Below are positions 35,374 to 45,106 of a stretch of 64,000 nucleotides of DNA, one piece after another. The DNA is from Roseimicrobium gellanilyticum (lineage in GTDB: Bacteria; Verrucomicrobiota; Verrucomicrobiia; Verrucomicrobiales; Verrucomicrobiaceae): the NCBI RefSeq assembly GCF_003315205.1, contig NZ_QNRR01000002.1, positions 528,881 through 592,880 of the forward strand, read 5' to 3'. A program made the translations under genes and the position numbers. Below the pieces are notes generated by a model. That model was not told where the DNA came from. It searched no databases and was given only the letters and a program-made list of their open reading frames with translations. How positions within the stretch are numbered: position 1 is the stretch's first letter; each line of letters begins with the position of its first letter.

Positions 35374-36180
35374 ATGTCTGACGCACCCACCGATTCCCTG
35401 AGCGACAGGGCCTACCACTATGTCCAGAAGAAGCTCCTCGCCGGGGAGTGGACCGCTGGAGACGTGCTCTCTGAGCTGGCCGTGGCCAAGGAGATGGGTA
35501 TCAGCCGCACGCCGGTGCGCGAGGCCTTCCGCATGCTGGAGCAGGAGGGCGTGCTGGAGCAGGTGCCCCGCTTCGGCACCCGCGTGAAGGCGCTCGACCG
35601 GCGCGACCTGGTGGAACTCTATGAACTGCGCGAGGCTCTGGAGCCCTACGCGGTGTCCCAGGCCGCAGGCAAGCTCTCCGAAGCCGATGCGCACATGCTG
35701 GACACCCTCTGTCGGGAGATGAAGTCCGTGGCGGAGGAACTGCGCAGGAAGGGCAAGACGGTGCCCGATGCCGCGATGATGAAACGCCTGCTCTCCGCGG
35801 ATCTGGCCTTCCACCAACTTCTCATCCGCGCGGCGGGCAACCGTCGTATGATGAAAATTGTGGCGGACAGCCGCCTGCTGGCCCGCATCTTCGCCACGCC
35901 CCGCCAGGAGCACGACCTTACCATCATCGAGGAGACGCACCGCTACCACATTCAGATTCTCGATGCGGTGAATGCAGGGAAGGGAGAGGTCGCTCGTACG
36001 CTGATGGCCGAGCACATCCGCGCCAGCATGAAGGAATCGCTCGATCACTATGACCAGCAGCGTGCTGCTGCTGAGGCGGATGCCGTGCCACTGGATCTGC
36101 CGGATGACATGATGAGCGAGTACCAGCGCATGGAGCGCAACGCCCGTCCCCGCAAACCACAGAAGCCCAGAGCTGCCTGA
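35374..36180 (+). CDS. GntR-family regulator with FCD domain
   Basis: The 268-residue regulator has an N-terminal winged helix (LSELAVAKEMGISRTPVREAF) and a C-terminal FCD all-helical ligand domain (about 90-235; LYELREALEPYAVSQAA, DLAFHQLLIRAAGNRRM, ETHRYHIQILDAV). FCD regulators often sense sugar acids, and several of the expected metal-ligand positions (D, H, H) are present. It is upstream of the FG-GAP/sialidase cluster and divergent from the cupredoxin operon. Confidence 0.88.
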   Translation: MSDAPTDSLSDRAYHYVQKKLLAGEWTAGDVLSELAVAKEMGISRTPVREAFRMLEQEGVLEQVPRFGTRVKALDRRDLVELYELREALEPYAVSQAAGKLSEADAHMLDTLCREMKSVAEELRRKGKTVPDAAMMKRLLSADLAFHQLLIRAAGNRRMMKIVADSRLLARIFATPRQEHDLTIIEETHRYHIQILDAVNAGKGEVARTLMAEHIRASMKESLDHYDQQRAAAEADAVPLDLPDDMMSEYQRMERNARPRKPQKPRAA

Positions 36181-36265
36181 GTTCGCTCCTGACGCCCCGT
36201 TCCCCCTCGTCACAGGCAGCCACCGCTGTTGCATCATTTCCAGCTACTTCTTCCTATTCTGCATC

Positions 36266-38239
36266 ATGACACGCTACACCTCTTCTCTACGCACCTCGTT
36301 GTGTGCGCTGCTCGCAGCCACTTCATTCTCGGCAGTCTCTGCGCTGGATCGCCTGGAATACAAGAATCCGGGACTGGCGGTGGACCTGGGCGTGGGACTC
36401 TGGGCATGGCCCGTACCGTGTGATGCGGATGGGGACGGGGACTACGACCTGATAGTCTCCTGCCCAGATAAGCCGTTCAACGGCATCTACGTCTTCGAAA
36501 ATGTAACGGGGGATACGGCGAAGAACAAGATGCCTGTCTTCAAGCCCGGCCCGCGCCTGAGCAAGACCATGCACTACGTGATGCCGAGCTACGCGAAGGA
36601 TGGCTCCATGCGCGTGCTGACACCTGGGCATGAGCACCTGAACTTTCTCAAGACTGGCCTCGATGAGAAGGTGAAACTTTCCGTGGAGGCGAAGTTCCAC
36701 AAACCCCAGGGCAAGCAGCCCAAGGGACCCAAGATGCGCCACAACCAGTGGCGCTACGAGGACTACGATGGTGATGGCGTGACCGACCTCATCGTGGCCG
36801 TGGAAGACTGGAGCTACTACGGCTGGGATGATGCGTGGAATGCCGAGGGCAAGTGGACGAATGGTCCGCTGCATGGCTGGGTCTACTTCATCAAGAACAC
36901 CGGCACCACGGAGAAGCCAACGTATGCCGAACCTCAGTTCCTCGAAGCGGATGGAAAGCGACTCGAAACTTTCGGCTGCCCCTCGCCAAACTTCGGGGAC
37001 TACGATGGCGATGGTGACCTCGATCTGATCTGCGGTGAGTTCCTGGACAAGTTCACCTACTTCGAAAACATCGGCACACGCAAAGAGCCGAAGTACGCGA
37101 AGGGCATGAGGCTCAAGGGTGCAGATGGCAAGACTCTCGCCATGGACCTGGAGATGATTGTGCCGGTTGCCTTCGACTGGGATAAGGACGGCGACCTCGA
37201 TCTCATCGTGGGTGATGAAGACGGCCGCGTCGCCTTCATGGAGAACACAGGCAAGCTTTCTGACAAGCGCGTGCCCGTCTTCAAGGCACCTGCTTACTTC
37301 CAGCAGCAAGCTGATACGCTGAAATGCGGCGCCCTCGCCACGCCGGTGGGCGTTGACTGGGATGGCGATGGCGACATGGACATCGTTTCCGGCAACACCG
37401 CAGGCTACATCGAGTTCTTCGAGAATCTGAGCGGTCCAAATGTCGCGGTACCCAAGTGGTCCGCACCGAAACGCCTGGAAGCGGGCGGCAAGGTCTTCCG
37501 CATTCTCGCCGGACCAAATGGCAGCATCCAGGGACCTGCCGAGGCGAAGTGGGGCTACACCACGCTGAACGTCGCTGACTGGGATGCTGATGGTCTGCCG
37601 GACATCCTCGTGAATGGCATCTGGGGCAAGGTGGAACTGCTGAAGAACGTCGGCACTCGGAAGGAGCCGAAGCTCGCCGCACCGCAAGCGATCGAAGTGG
37701 AGTGGACAGGTCCTGCTCCCAAGCCCGCTTGGATGTGGTGGAATCCCAAGGGGAAGGACCTGGTCACCCAGTGGCGCACCACCCCTGCGGTGTATGACTT
37801 CAACAAGGATGGTCTGCTGGATCTCGCCATGCTGGATCAGGAGGGTTACCTCGCCTTCTTCGAGCGCGCGAAGGTGGATGGCAAACTCGTGCTGAAGGCT
37901 CCGCGCCGTGCCTTCGTGGACGAAGCAGGCAAGCCGCTTCAGCTCAATGCCAAGACCGCCGGCGGCAGTGGACGTCGCAAGCTCTGTGTCACCGACTGGG
38001 ATGGCGATGGCAAGTTCGACTTCCTGCTGAACTCCTCCAACGCCGACTTCCTCAAGCAAGTCGGCGAGAAGGACGGCAACTGGGTGATGAAGAACGCCGG
38101 CACGCTCGCTGAACGCAACATCGAGGGCCATGATGTGAGTCCGACCGTGGTGGACTTCGATGGTGACAAGATCCCCGACTTCCTCGGCGGTGCCGAGGAT
38201 GGCCGCTTCTACTTCATGAAGAATCCTCGCAGCAAATAA
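36266..38239 (+). CDS. Exported FG-GAP/VCBS-repeat protein
   Basis: The 657-residue protein has a signal peptide and at least nine calcium-loop repeats of D-x-D/N-x-D-G-D-x-x-D form (DADGDGDYD, DYDGDGVTD, DYDGDGDLD, DWDKDGDLD, DWDGDGDMD, DWDADGLPD, DFNKDGLLD, DWDGDGKFD, DFDGDKIPD), forming an integrin-like propeller. It is probably surface located, in binding or scaffolding. It precedes three sialidase-like genes on the same strand. Confidence 0.85.
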   Translation: MTRYTSSLRTSLCALLAATSFSAVSALDRLEYKNPGLAVDLGVGLWAWPVPCDADGDGDYDLIVSCPDKPFNGIYVFENVTGDTAKNKMPVFKPGPRLSKTMHYVMPSYAKDGSMRVLTPGHEHLNFLKTGLDEKVKLSVEAKFHKPQGKQPKGPKMRHNQWRYEDYDGDGVTDLIVAVEDWSYYGWDDAWNAEGKWTNGPLHGWVYFIKNTGTTEKPTYAEPQFLEADGKRLETFGCPSPNFGDYDGDGDLDLICGEFLDKFTYFENIGTRKEPKYAKGMRLKGADGKTLAMDLEMIVPVAFDWDKDGDLDLIVGDEDGRVAFMENTGKLSDKRVPVFKAPAYFQQQADTLKCGALATPVGVDWDGDGDMDIVSGNTAGYIEFFENLSGPNVAVPKWSAPKRLEAGGKVFRILAGPNGSIQGPAEAKWGYTTLNVADWDADGLPDILVNGIWGKVELLKNVGTRKEPKLAAPQAIEVEWTGPAPKPAWMWWNPKGKDLVTQWRTTPAVYDFNKDGLLDLAMLDQEGYLAFFERAKVDGKLVLKAPRRAFVDEAGKPLQLNAKTAGGSGRRKLCVTDWDGDGKFDFLLNSSNADFLKQVGEKDGNWVMKNAGTLAERNIEGHDVSPTVVDFDGDKIPDFLGGAEDGRFYFMKNPRSK

Positions 38240-38270
38240 TCCCTTCGCACTCGCACGCCCCATCACAGTC

Positions 38271-39347
38271 ATGAATCGCTTGCTTCTCACTCTCGCCATT
38301 GGCACCCTGCAATGCTCTCTCCAGGGAGCGGAACCTGCTGTGCTCAAACAAGAGTACATCTACGACACCGGCCCCTATCCGCAGATCCATGCGACGACCA
38401 TTGTCGAGACTCCCACAGGTCTTGTCTCTGCCTGGTTCGGAGGCACGCATGAGAAGAATCCAGATGTGTGCATCTGGGTCTCCCGTCTGGTGGAGGGGAA
38501 GTGGACGGAAAGTGTGGAGACGGCGAATGGCGTACAGCCCGACGGCACGCGTCATCCCACATGGAATCCGGTGCTCTTCCAACCTAAGGATGGCCCTCTC
38601 ATGCTGTTCTACAAAGTTGGTCCAAATCCAGAGCAGTGGTGGGGCGAACTCAAGACCTCCATGGATGGTGGCAAGACCTGGAGCGCGGCACGCAAGCTGC
38701 CTGAAGGGATTCTTGGCCCCATCAAGAACAAGCCTGTGCAACTCCCCAACGGAGACATACTGAGCCCCACCAGCAACGAGACCCATGAGAAGCCCAGCAA
38801 ATGGTCTGTGCACTTCGAGCGCAGTAGCGACCTCGGCAAGACCTGGCAGAAAATCGGACCGGTGCACGATGGCGTGACCATTCAGGCCATCCAGCCCAGC
38901 ATCTTGAGTCTTGGCAATGACACCCTGCTCGCGCTGGGGCGCTCCCGCCAGGACCGCGTGTTTGAGGTACGCAGCACCGATGGCGGCAAGACGTGGGGGG
39001 AGATGACGCTTGGCACATTGCCCAACAACAACAGTGGCACGGACGCCGTCACCCTGAAGGATGGTACCCATCTCATCATCTACAACCACATCGGAGGCAC
39101 CCCGGGGAAGTGGGGTGGCAAGCGCACGCCGCTCAATCTGGCAGCGTCAAAGGATGCCAGGAATTGGGATGCTGCCTTGGTTCTGGAAAGCGAGCCCGGC
39201 GAGTACAGCTACCCAGCCATCATCCAGACAAGCGATGGACTGGTGCACATCACCTACACGTGGAAGCGGCAGAAGGTGAAGCATGTGGTCGTTGATCCCG
39301 CGAAGCTGATGCTGAAGCCGATCATCAATGGCGAGTGGCCGAAGTGA
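38271..39347 (+). CDS. Exported sialidase-like (BNR/Asp-box) protein
   Basis: The 358-residue protein has a signal peptide and Asp-box repeats (MDGGKTWS, SDLGKTWQ, TDGGKTWG) of a six-bladed exo-alpha-sialidase fold. ATTIVETPTGLVSAWFGG is typical of bacterial members. Sialic acid is one possible substrate; related verrucomicrobial proteins act on unknown glycans. The next gene starts 32 bp on, and this gene begins 31 bp after the FG-GAP gene, so one operon is likely. Confidence 0.8.
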   Translation: MNRLLLTLAIGTLQCSLQGAEPAVLKQEYIYDTGPYPQIHATTIVETPTGLVSAWFGGTHEKNPDVCIWVSRLVEGKWTESVETANGVQPDGTRHPTWNPVLFQPKDGPLMLFYKVGPNPEQWWGELKTSMDGGKTWSAARKLPEGILGPIKNKPVQLPNGDILSPTSNETHEKPSKWSVHFERSSDLGKTWQKIGPVHDGVTIQAIQPSILSLGNDTLLALGRSRQDRVFEVRSTDGGKTWGEMTLGTLPNNNSGTDAVTLKDGTHLIIYNHIGGTPGKWGGKRTPLNLAASKDARNWDAALVLESEPGEYSYPAIIQTSDGLVHITYTWKRQKVKHVVVDPAKLMLKPIINGEWPK

Positions 39348-39379
39348 AGGCCTGGATGGCAAGCCACACTCCTGCACCC

Positions 39380-41449
39380 ATGAAGGTCTCCTTCGTTTCA
39401 TTCATGACTGCTGCCTCTTGCGCACTCGTTGAGCCTGCTTGCCTAAGGGCGGCCGATGCTGCGAGTGATGGAGTGGCGACGAATAGCATCGGCATGAAGC
39501 TGGTCCACATCGCGCCCGGCAAGTTCCGCATGGGGCAGGACGGACCACTGTCGCAGTACAATCTAAAGAAGGACCCGACGAAGTTCGATGATGCGGACTA
39601 CGATGAAATGCCGGCGCATGAAGTGGTGCTCACGAAGGCGTTTCATCTGGGTACGACGGAGGTGACCCTTGGACAGTATCGTGAATTCAAACCCGGCTTC
39701 GGCAAAGGCGATGACGACGAAGCGGTCATAGGAATCAGTTGGACGGAAGCGAAGGAATTCTGCGCATGGCTTTCGAAGAAGGAAGGCCGCACCTACCGCC
39801 TCCCGACCGAGGCGGAGTGGGAATACGCGTGCCGTGCGGGGACGACGACGTTCTTCCATACGGGAGATGCGTTGCCTGCGGGTTTCCACAAGTGGAATCG
39901 CGATGCAGGTGGGCGTGGCTTCATCTTCCCGGATGGCAAGCTGCCGGCGGAGTATGCGCCGATTGAAGAGTCGGCCAATTTCACCGTGGGAAAGACGCCA
40001 GCCAATGCATGGGGACTCTATGACATGCACGGAAATGTGGCCGAGTGGTGTGAGGATTGGTATGGCCCCTACGAAGGTAGTGAGCAGACAGATCCTCTGG
40101 GGCGTGCAGATGGAGACTTTCGCGTGATTCGTGGCGGTAGCCAGTCCGTGCAGACACGCTTGCTCCGCTCCGCCAACCGTGGTGGATGGCTGCCTGATAC
40201 GAAGAACGATAAGACAGGATTCCGCGTGGTGCTTGGCGAACCTCCACCAGGCAAGCCACTCCCGCTCGCGGCTCCAGCCTTGAATGCGGCGAATGTGAGT
40301 CAGAGCTTCCCCAAGATTGAGCGCGCGCGTGTCGACATTCCCTTCTTCTCCGGACCGAAGCCGTACGTGAAGATCCCACCGGATAGCTATGGTCCTCTCT
40401 TCACGAGACACAACCACAGCCCCGCCATCGCGGAGTGTCTCAATGGTGACCTGCTGGCTATCTGGTACTCCTGCGTGAATGAGCCGGGCACGGAGCTCAA
40501 CAACCTCGCCAGTCGCTTGCGCCTCGGCTCGGAGGAATGGGAACCTGCGTCACTCTTCTGGGATGGGCCGGATGTGAACGATCATGGTCCGAAGCTCTGG
40601 TGGGATGGAGATCGCACGCTGTACTTTTTCACACGTGGGCTGAACGAAAACCTCATCCGCACTTCCACGGACAACGGCGCGACCTGGAGCAAAGCGCAGA
40701 CGACCCTGCCGGTGTGCGAATGGGGAAATGCTCCCATCCGCACGAAAGAGGGCTACCTGGTAATAACCACAGACGTGCCGTCCACCACCTTTAACATCAG
40801 CCGTGATGGCGGGAAGACCTGGGCCTCTCCAGTTATTGCTGAGAAGTCGAAGCAGAATCGCAGAGGCAGTGGTGCACGGCATGTGGGCATCCATGCACCC
40901 ATCGTCCAGCTTGCTGATGGAAGGCTGATGACCGTGGGACGCCAGGATGATGTGAAGGACCAGGCAAGATATGAAGGCAAGACATCCGTGAGCTACACCA
41001 GCGACTGGGGACAAACATGGACGTATGACACGATTGATTTCCCCGCAATCAGCACCGTGCAGCGTCCTGTTCTTATGCGCTTGAAGGAGGGACCTCTGCT
41101 CTTCTGCTCCTACACCGACCCGATTCGTGAATGGAAGAATCGCAAGGGCATGAAGTTCAAGAACAGCTCCGGTGGCGAGTTTACCGGCTACGGTCTCTTT
41201 GCCGCGCTTTCCTTTGACGAAGGCAAGACCTGGCCGGTGCGGCGTCTCATCACGAAGGGTGGTGAGAAACGCACGCTCAACACCATCGATCGCGGCATGT
41301 TCGAGATGAGTGATACCATGGCAGAGCCCCAAGGCTACCTCGCCGCCACGCAGACGCGTGATGACCACATCCAGCTCATCACGAGCAAGAATCACTACGT
41401 CTTCAATCTCGCCTGGCTGAAGTCGCTGCCTGCCGTGCCGGCAGATTGA
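39380..41449 (+). CDS. Fusion of an FGE-sulfatase-like domain and a sialidase-like domain
   Basis: The 689-residue protein starts at ATG 39380 with a signal peptide. The N-terminal half (about 40-290) is an FGE/SUMF1 fold (GMKLVHIAPGKFRMGQ, ISWTEAKEFCAWLSKKEGRTYRLP, YDMHGNVAEWCEDWYG, VIRGGSQSVQTRLLRSANRGG). The catalytic cysteines of true formylglycine-generating enzymes, expected near the RGGS region, are absent. The C-terminal half (about 330-689) has Asp boxes (TDNGATWS, RDGGKTWA, SDWGQTWT, FDEGKTWP). This suggests a surface glycan-acting protein rather than a sulfatase maturase. Confidence 0.8.
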   Translation: MKVSFVSFMTAASCALVEPACLRAADAASDGVATNSIGMKLVHIAPGKFRMGQDGPLSQYNLKKDPTKFDDADYDEMPAHEVVLTKAFHLGTTEVTLGQYREFKPGFGKGDDDEAVIGISWTEAKEFCAWLSKKEGRTYRLPTEAEWEYACRAGTTTFFHTGDALPAGFHKWNRDAGGRGFIFPDGKLPAEYAPIEESANFTVGKTPANAWGLYDMHGNVAEWCEDWYGPYEGSEQTDPLGRADGDFRVIRGGSQSVQTRLLRSANRGGWLPDTKNDKTGFRVVLGEPPPGKPLPLAAPALNAANVSQSFPKIERARVDIPFFSGPKPYVKIPPDSYGPLFTRHNHSPAIAECLNGDLLAIWYSCVNEPGTELNNLASRLRLGSEEWEPASLFWDGPDVNDHGPKLWWDGDRTLYFFTRGLNENLIRTSTDNGATWSKAQTTLPVCEWGNAPIRTKEGYLVITTDVPSTTFNISRDGGKTWASPVIAEKSKQNRRGSGARHVGIHAPIVQLADGRLMTVGRQDDVKDQARYEGKTSVSYTSDWGQTWTYDTIDFPAISTVQRPVLMRLKEGPLLFCSYTDPIREWKNRKGMKFKNSSGGEFTGYGLFAALSFDEGKTWPVRRLITKGGEKRTLNTIDRGMFEMSDTMAEPQGYLAATQTRDDHIQLITSKNHYVFNLAWLKSLPAVPAD

Positions 41450-41538
41450 TTGCTTTATCGGTGACATTCAATTCGAATGACCTTGCATATTCGACCTGCA
41501 GAACAAACCCACCGCGTTGTCATGAGCTATCTCCGGTC

Positions 41539-41638
41539 GCGCCCTGAAGGGGCGCAGGAGCCCAGCCCAGGGTTAGGGAGCCTTGGCGACCGACACCCTG
41601 GGTGGGCAGCAATAGGGAACTCGACTCTGAAGGAGTCG
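41539..41638. repeat. Cluster of three hairpins
   Basis: GCGCCCTGAAGGGGCGC (41539-41555), a long stem CCCAGGGT/ACCCTGGG (about 41565-41603) and CGACTCTGAAGGAGTCG (41622-41638) fill the gap before the next gene. A similar style of cluster lies at 46290-46371. They may limit read-through or be REP-like elements. The rest of the gap shows nothing. Confidence 0.6.
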
Positions 41639-41722
41639 CGGAGTTGTTCAATTCGGTATGCAGCATTGCAGAACCAGCGCCTTTCTTTTGCGCAGTCTAT
41701 TTCACACGGCTCGATAGCACTC

Positions 41723-43768
41723 ATGAAGTCCATCCGTTGTTGCCTGTCGCTGCCATTGTTTCTGTTCATTCTGGGGGTGTCGTCACCTGCCCAGGATTCG
41801 AAGCCCCTGCCTCCCATGCTCCATCTCCCCGGCTCAGAGGGAGATGAGTCAAAGATCGAATATGACACCCTGCCGTTGCTCAGCGGCGCCCACTCCGTCG
41901 TCTGTGCTCCAGACTCGCAGTGGAAGTTCCAACTGCACAATTACCTCCTGCACCATGATGGCAAGTTCTGGTGCATGTGGAGCCATGGGCCGGTGGTAGA
42001 AGATGTGCCCACGCAACATGTGCGTTACGCCACCAGCGAGGATGGATTGAAGTGGAGCGAATCCAAGATGCTGAGTGGTCCGCCCGCGGAAGGTCGAGCT
42101 TACATCGCGCGTGGCTTCTGGGTGCGGGATGGTGAACTGCTCGCACTCGCCGCCAGCTACAAGGGGAAGGGCGCCTTCGGCGTGGACAAAGACCTGAAGC
42201 TTGTCGCCTTCGCCTACAACAAGGCGGATGACTCTTGGAAGGAGAAAGGCGTGCTCTATGAGAATGCCATCAACAACTTCACCCCGCAGAGGCTCTCCAC
42301 CGGGGAGTGGATGATGACCCGCCGTGATGCACGTTTTAACGTATCCATGCTCATCGGTGGCACGAAGGCGCTCAATGACTGGCAGGCCTTTCCCGTGGTG
42401 GATCGCAAAGAAGCCATGGCCACCAGCAAGTTCAGCCCAGACGAGCCCGTGTGGTGGGAGCAGCAGGATGGGACCCTCGTCTCTGCCATTCGTGACAATG
42501 GTGGCTCCCTGCGCCTTTTCCGTTCGGTATCCCGTGATCACGGCCACACCTGGAGCGCACCGGAGAAGACGAACTATCCCAATGCGACCAGCAAACTCTT
42601 CACCCTGCAAACCAGCCGGGGCTTCCGCGTGCTCGTCTCGAATGCCAATCCCAAGATTGGCCGCCGTGAGATGCACCTCGCCGTTTCACAGGATGGCCTC
42701 ACCTTCACCCGCATGGCTCTGCTGGGCATCCCACAGGACAAGCCTTCCACGCTGCAGTATCCCCACGTCATCGAGCATGAGGGCAGCTTATACATTGCTT
42801 ACTCGCGCACCAAGGCCAACACAGAGCTGCTGAAGGTCTCGCTGGATGATGTGGAGCGCTTGCTGAAAGGCGAGCTTCCTGCACGGCAGCCCGTCGCCAT
42901 CAGCGCGCCTGCCAGACCCGCGGACAGCGCGACGGTACTGGCCATTCCAAATCTCGTAGCGTTTTGGGACTTCCAGGAAATCGCCGGACAAGCCAGAGCC
43001 TCGAAGGGTGGAGACCACGCCTATGCACTACAGGAAATGCAAGGCCCGGTCGCTCAGGTGGAGGATGGTGTCTTTGGTCCGTATGCCGCACGCATCAAAC
43101 GAGGTCAATGGCTCATGGTACCTCGCAAGGACATGGGAGCGCTGGATATTCATGGCAAGGATGCTCAGGTCACCGTGGTAGCTTGGGTGAAGCGCGGGGA
43201 TAAGGCCTCCTGGCAGGCCATCGGCGGCGTGTGGGATGAGACGCGGAAGAAGCGGCAGTACTGTCTTTTCCTCAATGCGCCTCGCGGCACGAAGGCGGAT
43301 GAGATGAAGCGGTATCCGCTGGCCAATCGCATCCATGGCCATGTCTCCGCAGTGGGAGGTCCCACACCGGGCGACGAGTTCTGCATTACCTACTCCAGCG
43401 GCGCCACGGAGATTCCGTTCAATTCATGGCAGTGCCTCGCCATGAGCTATGATGGCAAGGCCTCGCGTGTCTTTGTGAATGGGAAGCTCGACTCGCTGGA
43501 GCAGTACAACCCCTTTCCGTATCCCGATGGTCTGTTCGATGGCGGTGCGGATGGCGCTGACTTCACCGTGGGCGCAGTGCATCGTGGCGGCTCCTGGGGG
43601 AACTTCTTTGATGGGCGCATGGGCGGTCTCGCCATCTTCAACCGTGCCTTGAGTGAAGACGAATTGGCGAAGCTGGCAGCCCTGACTCCCAAGCAAAACA
43701 CCAAGCCCAAGCCTGTGGTCAAGTCAGGTGACCAGTCTGCTGCCGTTGACCGTGCCAAGCGCGAGTGA
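41723..43768 (+). CDS. Exported sialidase-like protein with C-terminal LamG domain
   Basis: The 681-residue protein starts at ATG 41723 with a signal peptide (KSIRCCLSLPLFLFILGV). The N-terminal propeller (about 45-370) has Asp-box-like turns (SEDGLKWS, SRDHGHTWS). The C-terminal part (about 400-650) is a concanavalin A-like/LamG domain (LVAFWDFQEIAG, VTVVAWVKRGD, SYDGKASRVFVNGKLD, MGGLAIFNRALSEDEL). It probably degrades or binds a glycan. A cluster of hairpins separates it from the preceding gene. Confidence 0.82.
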   Translation: MKSIRCCLSLPLFLFILGVSSPAQDSKPLPPMLHLPGSEGDESKIEYDTLPLLSGAHSVVCAPDSQWKFQLHNYLLHHDGKFWCMWSHGPVVEDVPTQHVRYATSEDGLKWSESKMLSGPPAEGRAYIARGFWVRDGELLALAASYKGKGAFGVDKDLKLVAFAYNKADDSWKEKGVLYENAINNFTPQRLSTGEWMMTRRDARFNVSMLIGGTKALNDWQAFPVVDRKEAMATSKFSPDEPVWWEQQDGTLVSAIRDNGGSLRLFRSVSRDHGHTWSAPEKTNYPNATSKLFTLQTSRGFRVLVSNANPKIGRREMHLAVSQDGLTFTRMALLGIPQDKPSTLQYPHVIEHEGSLYIAYSRTKANTELLKVSLDDVERLLKGELPARQPVAISAPARPADSATVLAIPNLVAFWDFQEIAGQARASKGGDHAYALQEMQGPVAQVEDGVFGPYAARIKRGQWLMVPRKDMGALDIHGKDAQVTVVAWVKRGDKASWQAIGGVWDETRKKRQYCLFLNAPRGTKADEMKRYPLANRIHGHVSAVGGPTPGDEFCITYSSGATEIPFNSWQCLAMSYDGKASRVFVNGKLDSLEQYNPFPYPDGLFDGGADGADFTVGAVHRGGSWGNFFDGRMGGLAIFNRALSEDELAKLAALTPKQNTKPKPVVKSGDQSAAVDRAKRE

Positions 43769-43809
43769 CGAGAATACGCCGCTGTCTCCATCATCTCCGC
43801 ACCTTCCTC

Positions 43810-45099
43810 ATGACTGCCTCCTTTCCGTCTTCTTCCACCCTTCGCTACGCGTGGATCATCGTTGCTCTGCTGTTTCCTGTTGCGCTGCTGAACTATCTTG
43901 ACCGGCAGATGATTGCCTCCATGAAGGTGTCCGTGATGAAGGACATCCCTTCGGTGGGATCGGAGGAGAACTGGGGGCACATGCTGGCGCAGTTCAAGTG
44001 GGTGTACGCCTTCTTCAGTCCCATCGGTGGGTACATCGCTGACCGTTTCAGCAAGCGCTACACCATTTGCACGAGTCTCTTTGTGTGGTCGGCGATTACC
44101 TGGTGGACGGGCCATGCTTCCAGCTTTCAGGAACTCATGTGGGCGCGCTCCCTCATGGGCATCAGCGAAGCGTTCTACATTCCTGCCGCCCTGGCACTCA
44201 TTGCGGACTACCACAGCACTCTCACTCGTTCGCGCGCGGTGAGCATCCACCAGATGGGTATCTACTGCGGTGTCATCGTGGGTGGTTTTGCAGGTTATGT
44301 GGCGGACGCTCCGAGCCTGGGGTGGCGCTGGGCATTCGATGTGACGGGTATCGTCGGGGTGCTGTATGCCATTCCGCTTCTGATCTTCTTAAGGGACAAG
44401 TCGCGCTTCGGGACTGGCGATGCTGCGGCTGCTGCGGAGCCCGTTCAGGAGAATGAACTCAGCAAGTTGGGCAGGGCGTTGCGGCTCCTCTTTGGGAATG
44501 CCTCCTTCATCCTCCTCGTGCTCTACTTCACCTTGCCTGCCATCGCGGCCTGGGTGGTGCGCGATTGGATGCCCGCCATTCTGCAGAAGGAGTTCAACAT
44601 CTCCCAAGGCAAGGCGGGCGTCTCCGCCGCTCTCTACTGGCAGGCCGCTGCGCTGGTCTCTGCCATCTTCGCCGGATGGCTGGCGGACAGGTGGATGCGC
44701 CGCACGCAGCGTGGCCGCATCTACGTGAGCGCGCTCGGCATGGCGTTAATCGTGCCTGCACTCTTCAGCGTGGGGAATGCTCCCGGCATGCATTCCTTTG
44801 GTCTGGCCATCTTTGGCCTCATCCTTTTTGGCATGGGTTGGGGATTCTTTGACATCAACAACATGCCGATCCTCTCGCAGATTGTGCGTCCCGACCTGCG
44901 AGCCACCGGCTACGGCATCATGAATTTTGTGAGCATGATGTTCGGCGGCGTGGCGGACTGGAGCTTTGGCTACATGCGCGACCGCCATGTGCCGCTCAAT
45001 GTCATCTTCACCGCTTTCGCCGGTGTGTGCGTCCTGTCTGCGCTGTTGGTGCTCATGATCCGTCCGCGCGACACGGAGACATCTCATTCCCAGAACTGA
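43810..45099 (+). CDS. MFS transporter, sugar-acid/ACS type
   Basis: The 429-residue membrane protein begins at ATG 43810 after a C-rich leader (a GTG overlapping the previous stop is possible). It has about 12 transmembrane segments and the MFS loop motif IADRFSKRYTICTSL. FPVALLNYLDRQMIASM and AITWWTGHASSF are typical of the anion:cation/hexuronate/sialate symporters. Its place before a NanA/DHDPS-type lyase suggests uptake of an acidic sugar released by the exported enzymes. Confidence 0.85.
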   Translation: MTASFPSSSTLRYAWIIVALLFPVALLNYLDRQMIASMKVSVMKDIPSVGSEENWGHMLAQFKWVYAFFSPIGGYIADRFSKRYTICTSLFVWSAITWWTGHASSFQELMWARSLMGISEAFYIPAALALIADYHSTLTRSRAVSIHQMGIYCGVIVGGFAGYVADAPSLGWRWAFDVTGIVGVLYAIPLLIFLRDKSRFGTGDAAAAAEPVQENELSKLGRALRLLFGNASFILLVLYFTLPAIAAWVVRDWMPAILQKEFNISQGKAGVSAALYWQAAALVSAIFAGWLADRWMRRTQRGRIYVSALGMALIVPALFSVGNAPGMHSFGLAIFGLILFGMGWGFFDINNMPILSQIVRPDLRATGYGIMNFVSMMFGGVADWSFGYMRDRHVPLNVIFTAFAGVCVLSALLVLMIRPRDTETSHSQN

Positions 45100-45106
45100 C
45101 CCATTC

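Noticed and set aside
36323-38359. Long open frame of about 678 codons antisense to the FG-GAP gene
   Set aside because: It has no signal or family motif and mirrors the codon bias of the real gene; the plus-strand calcium-loop repeats are clear.
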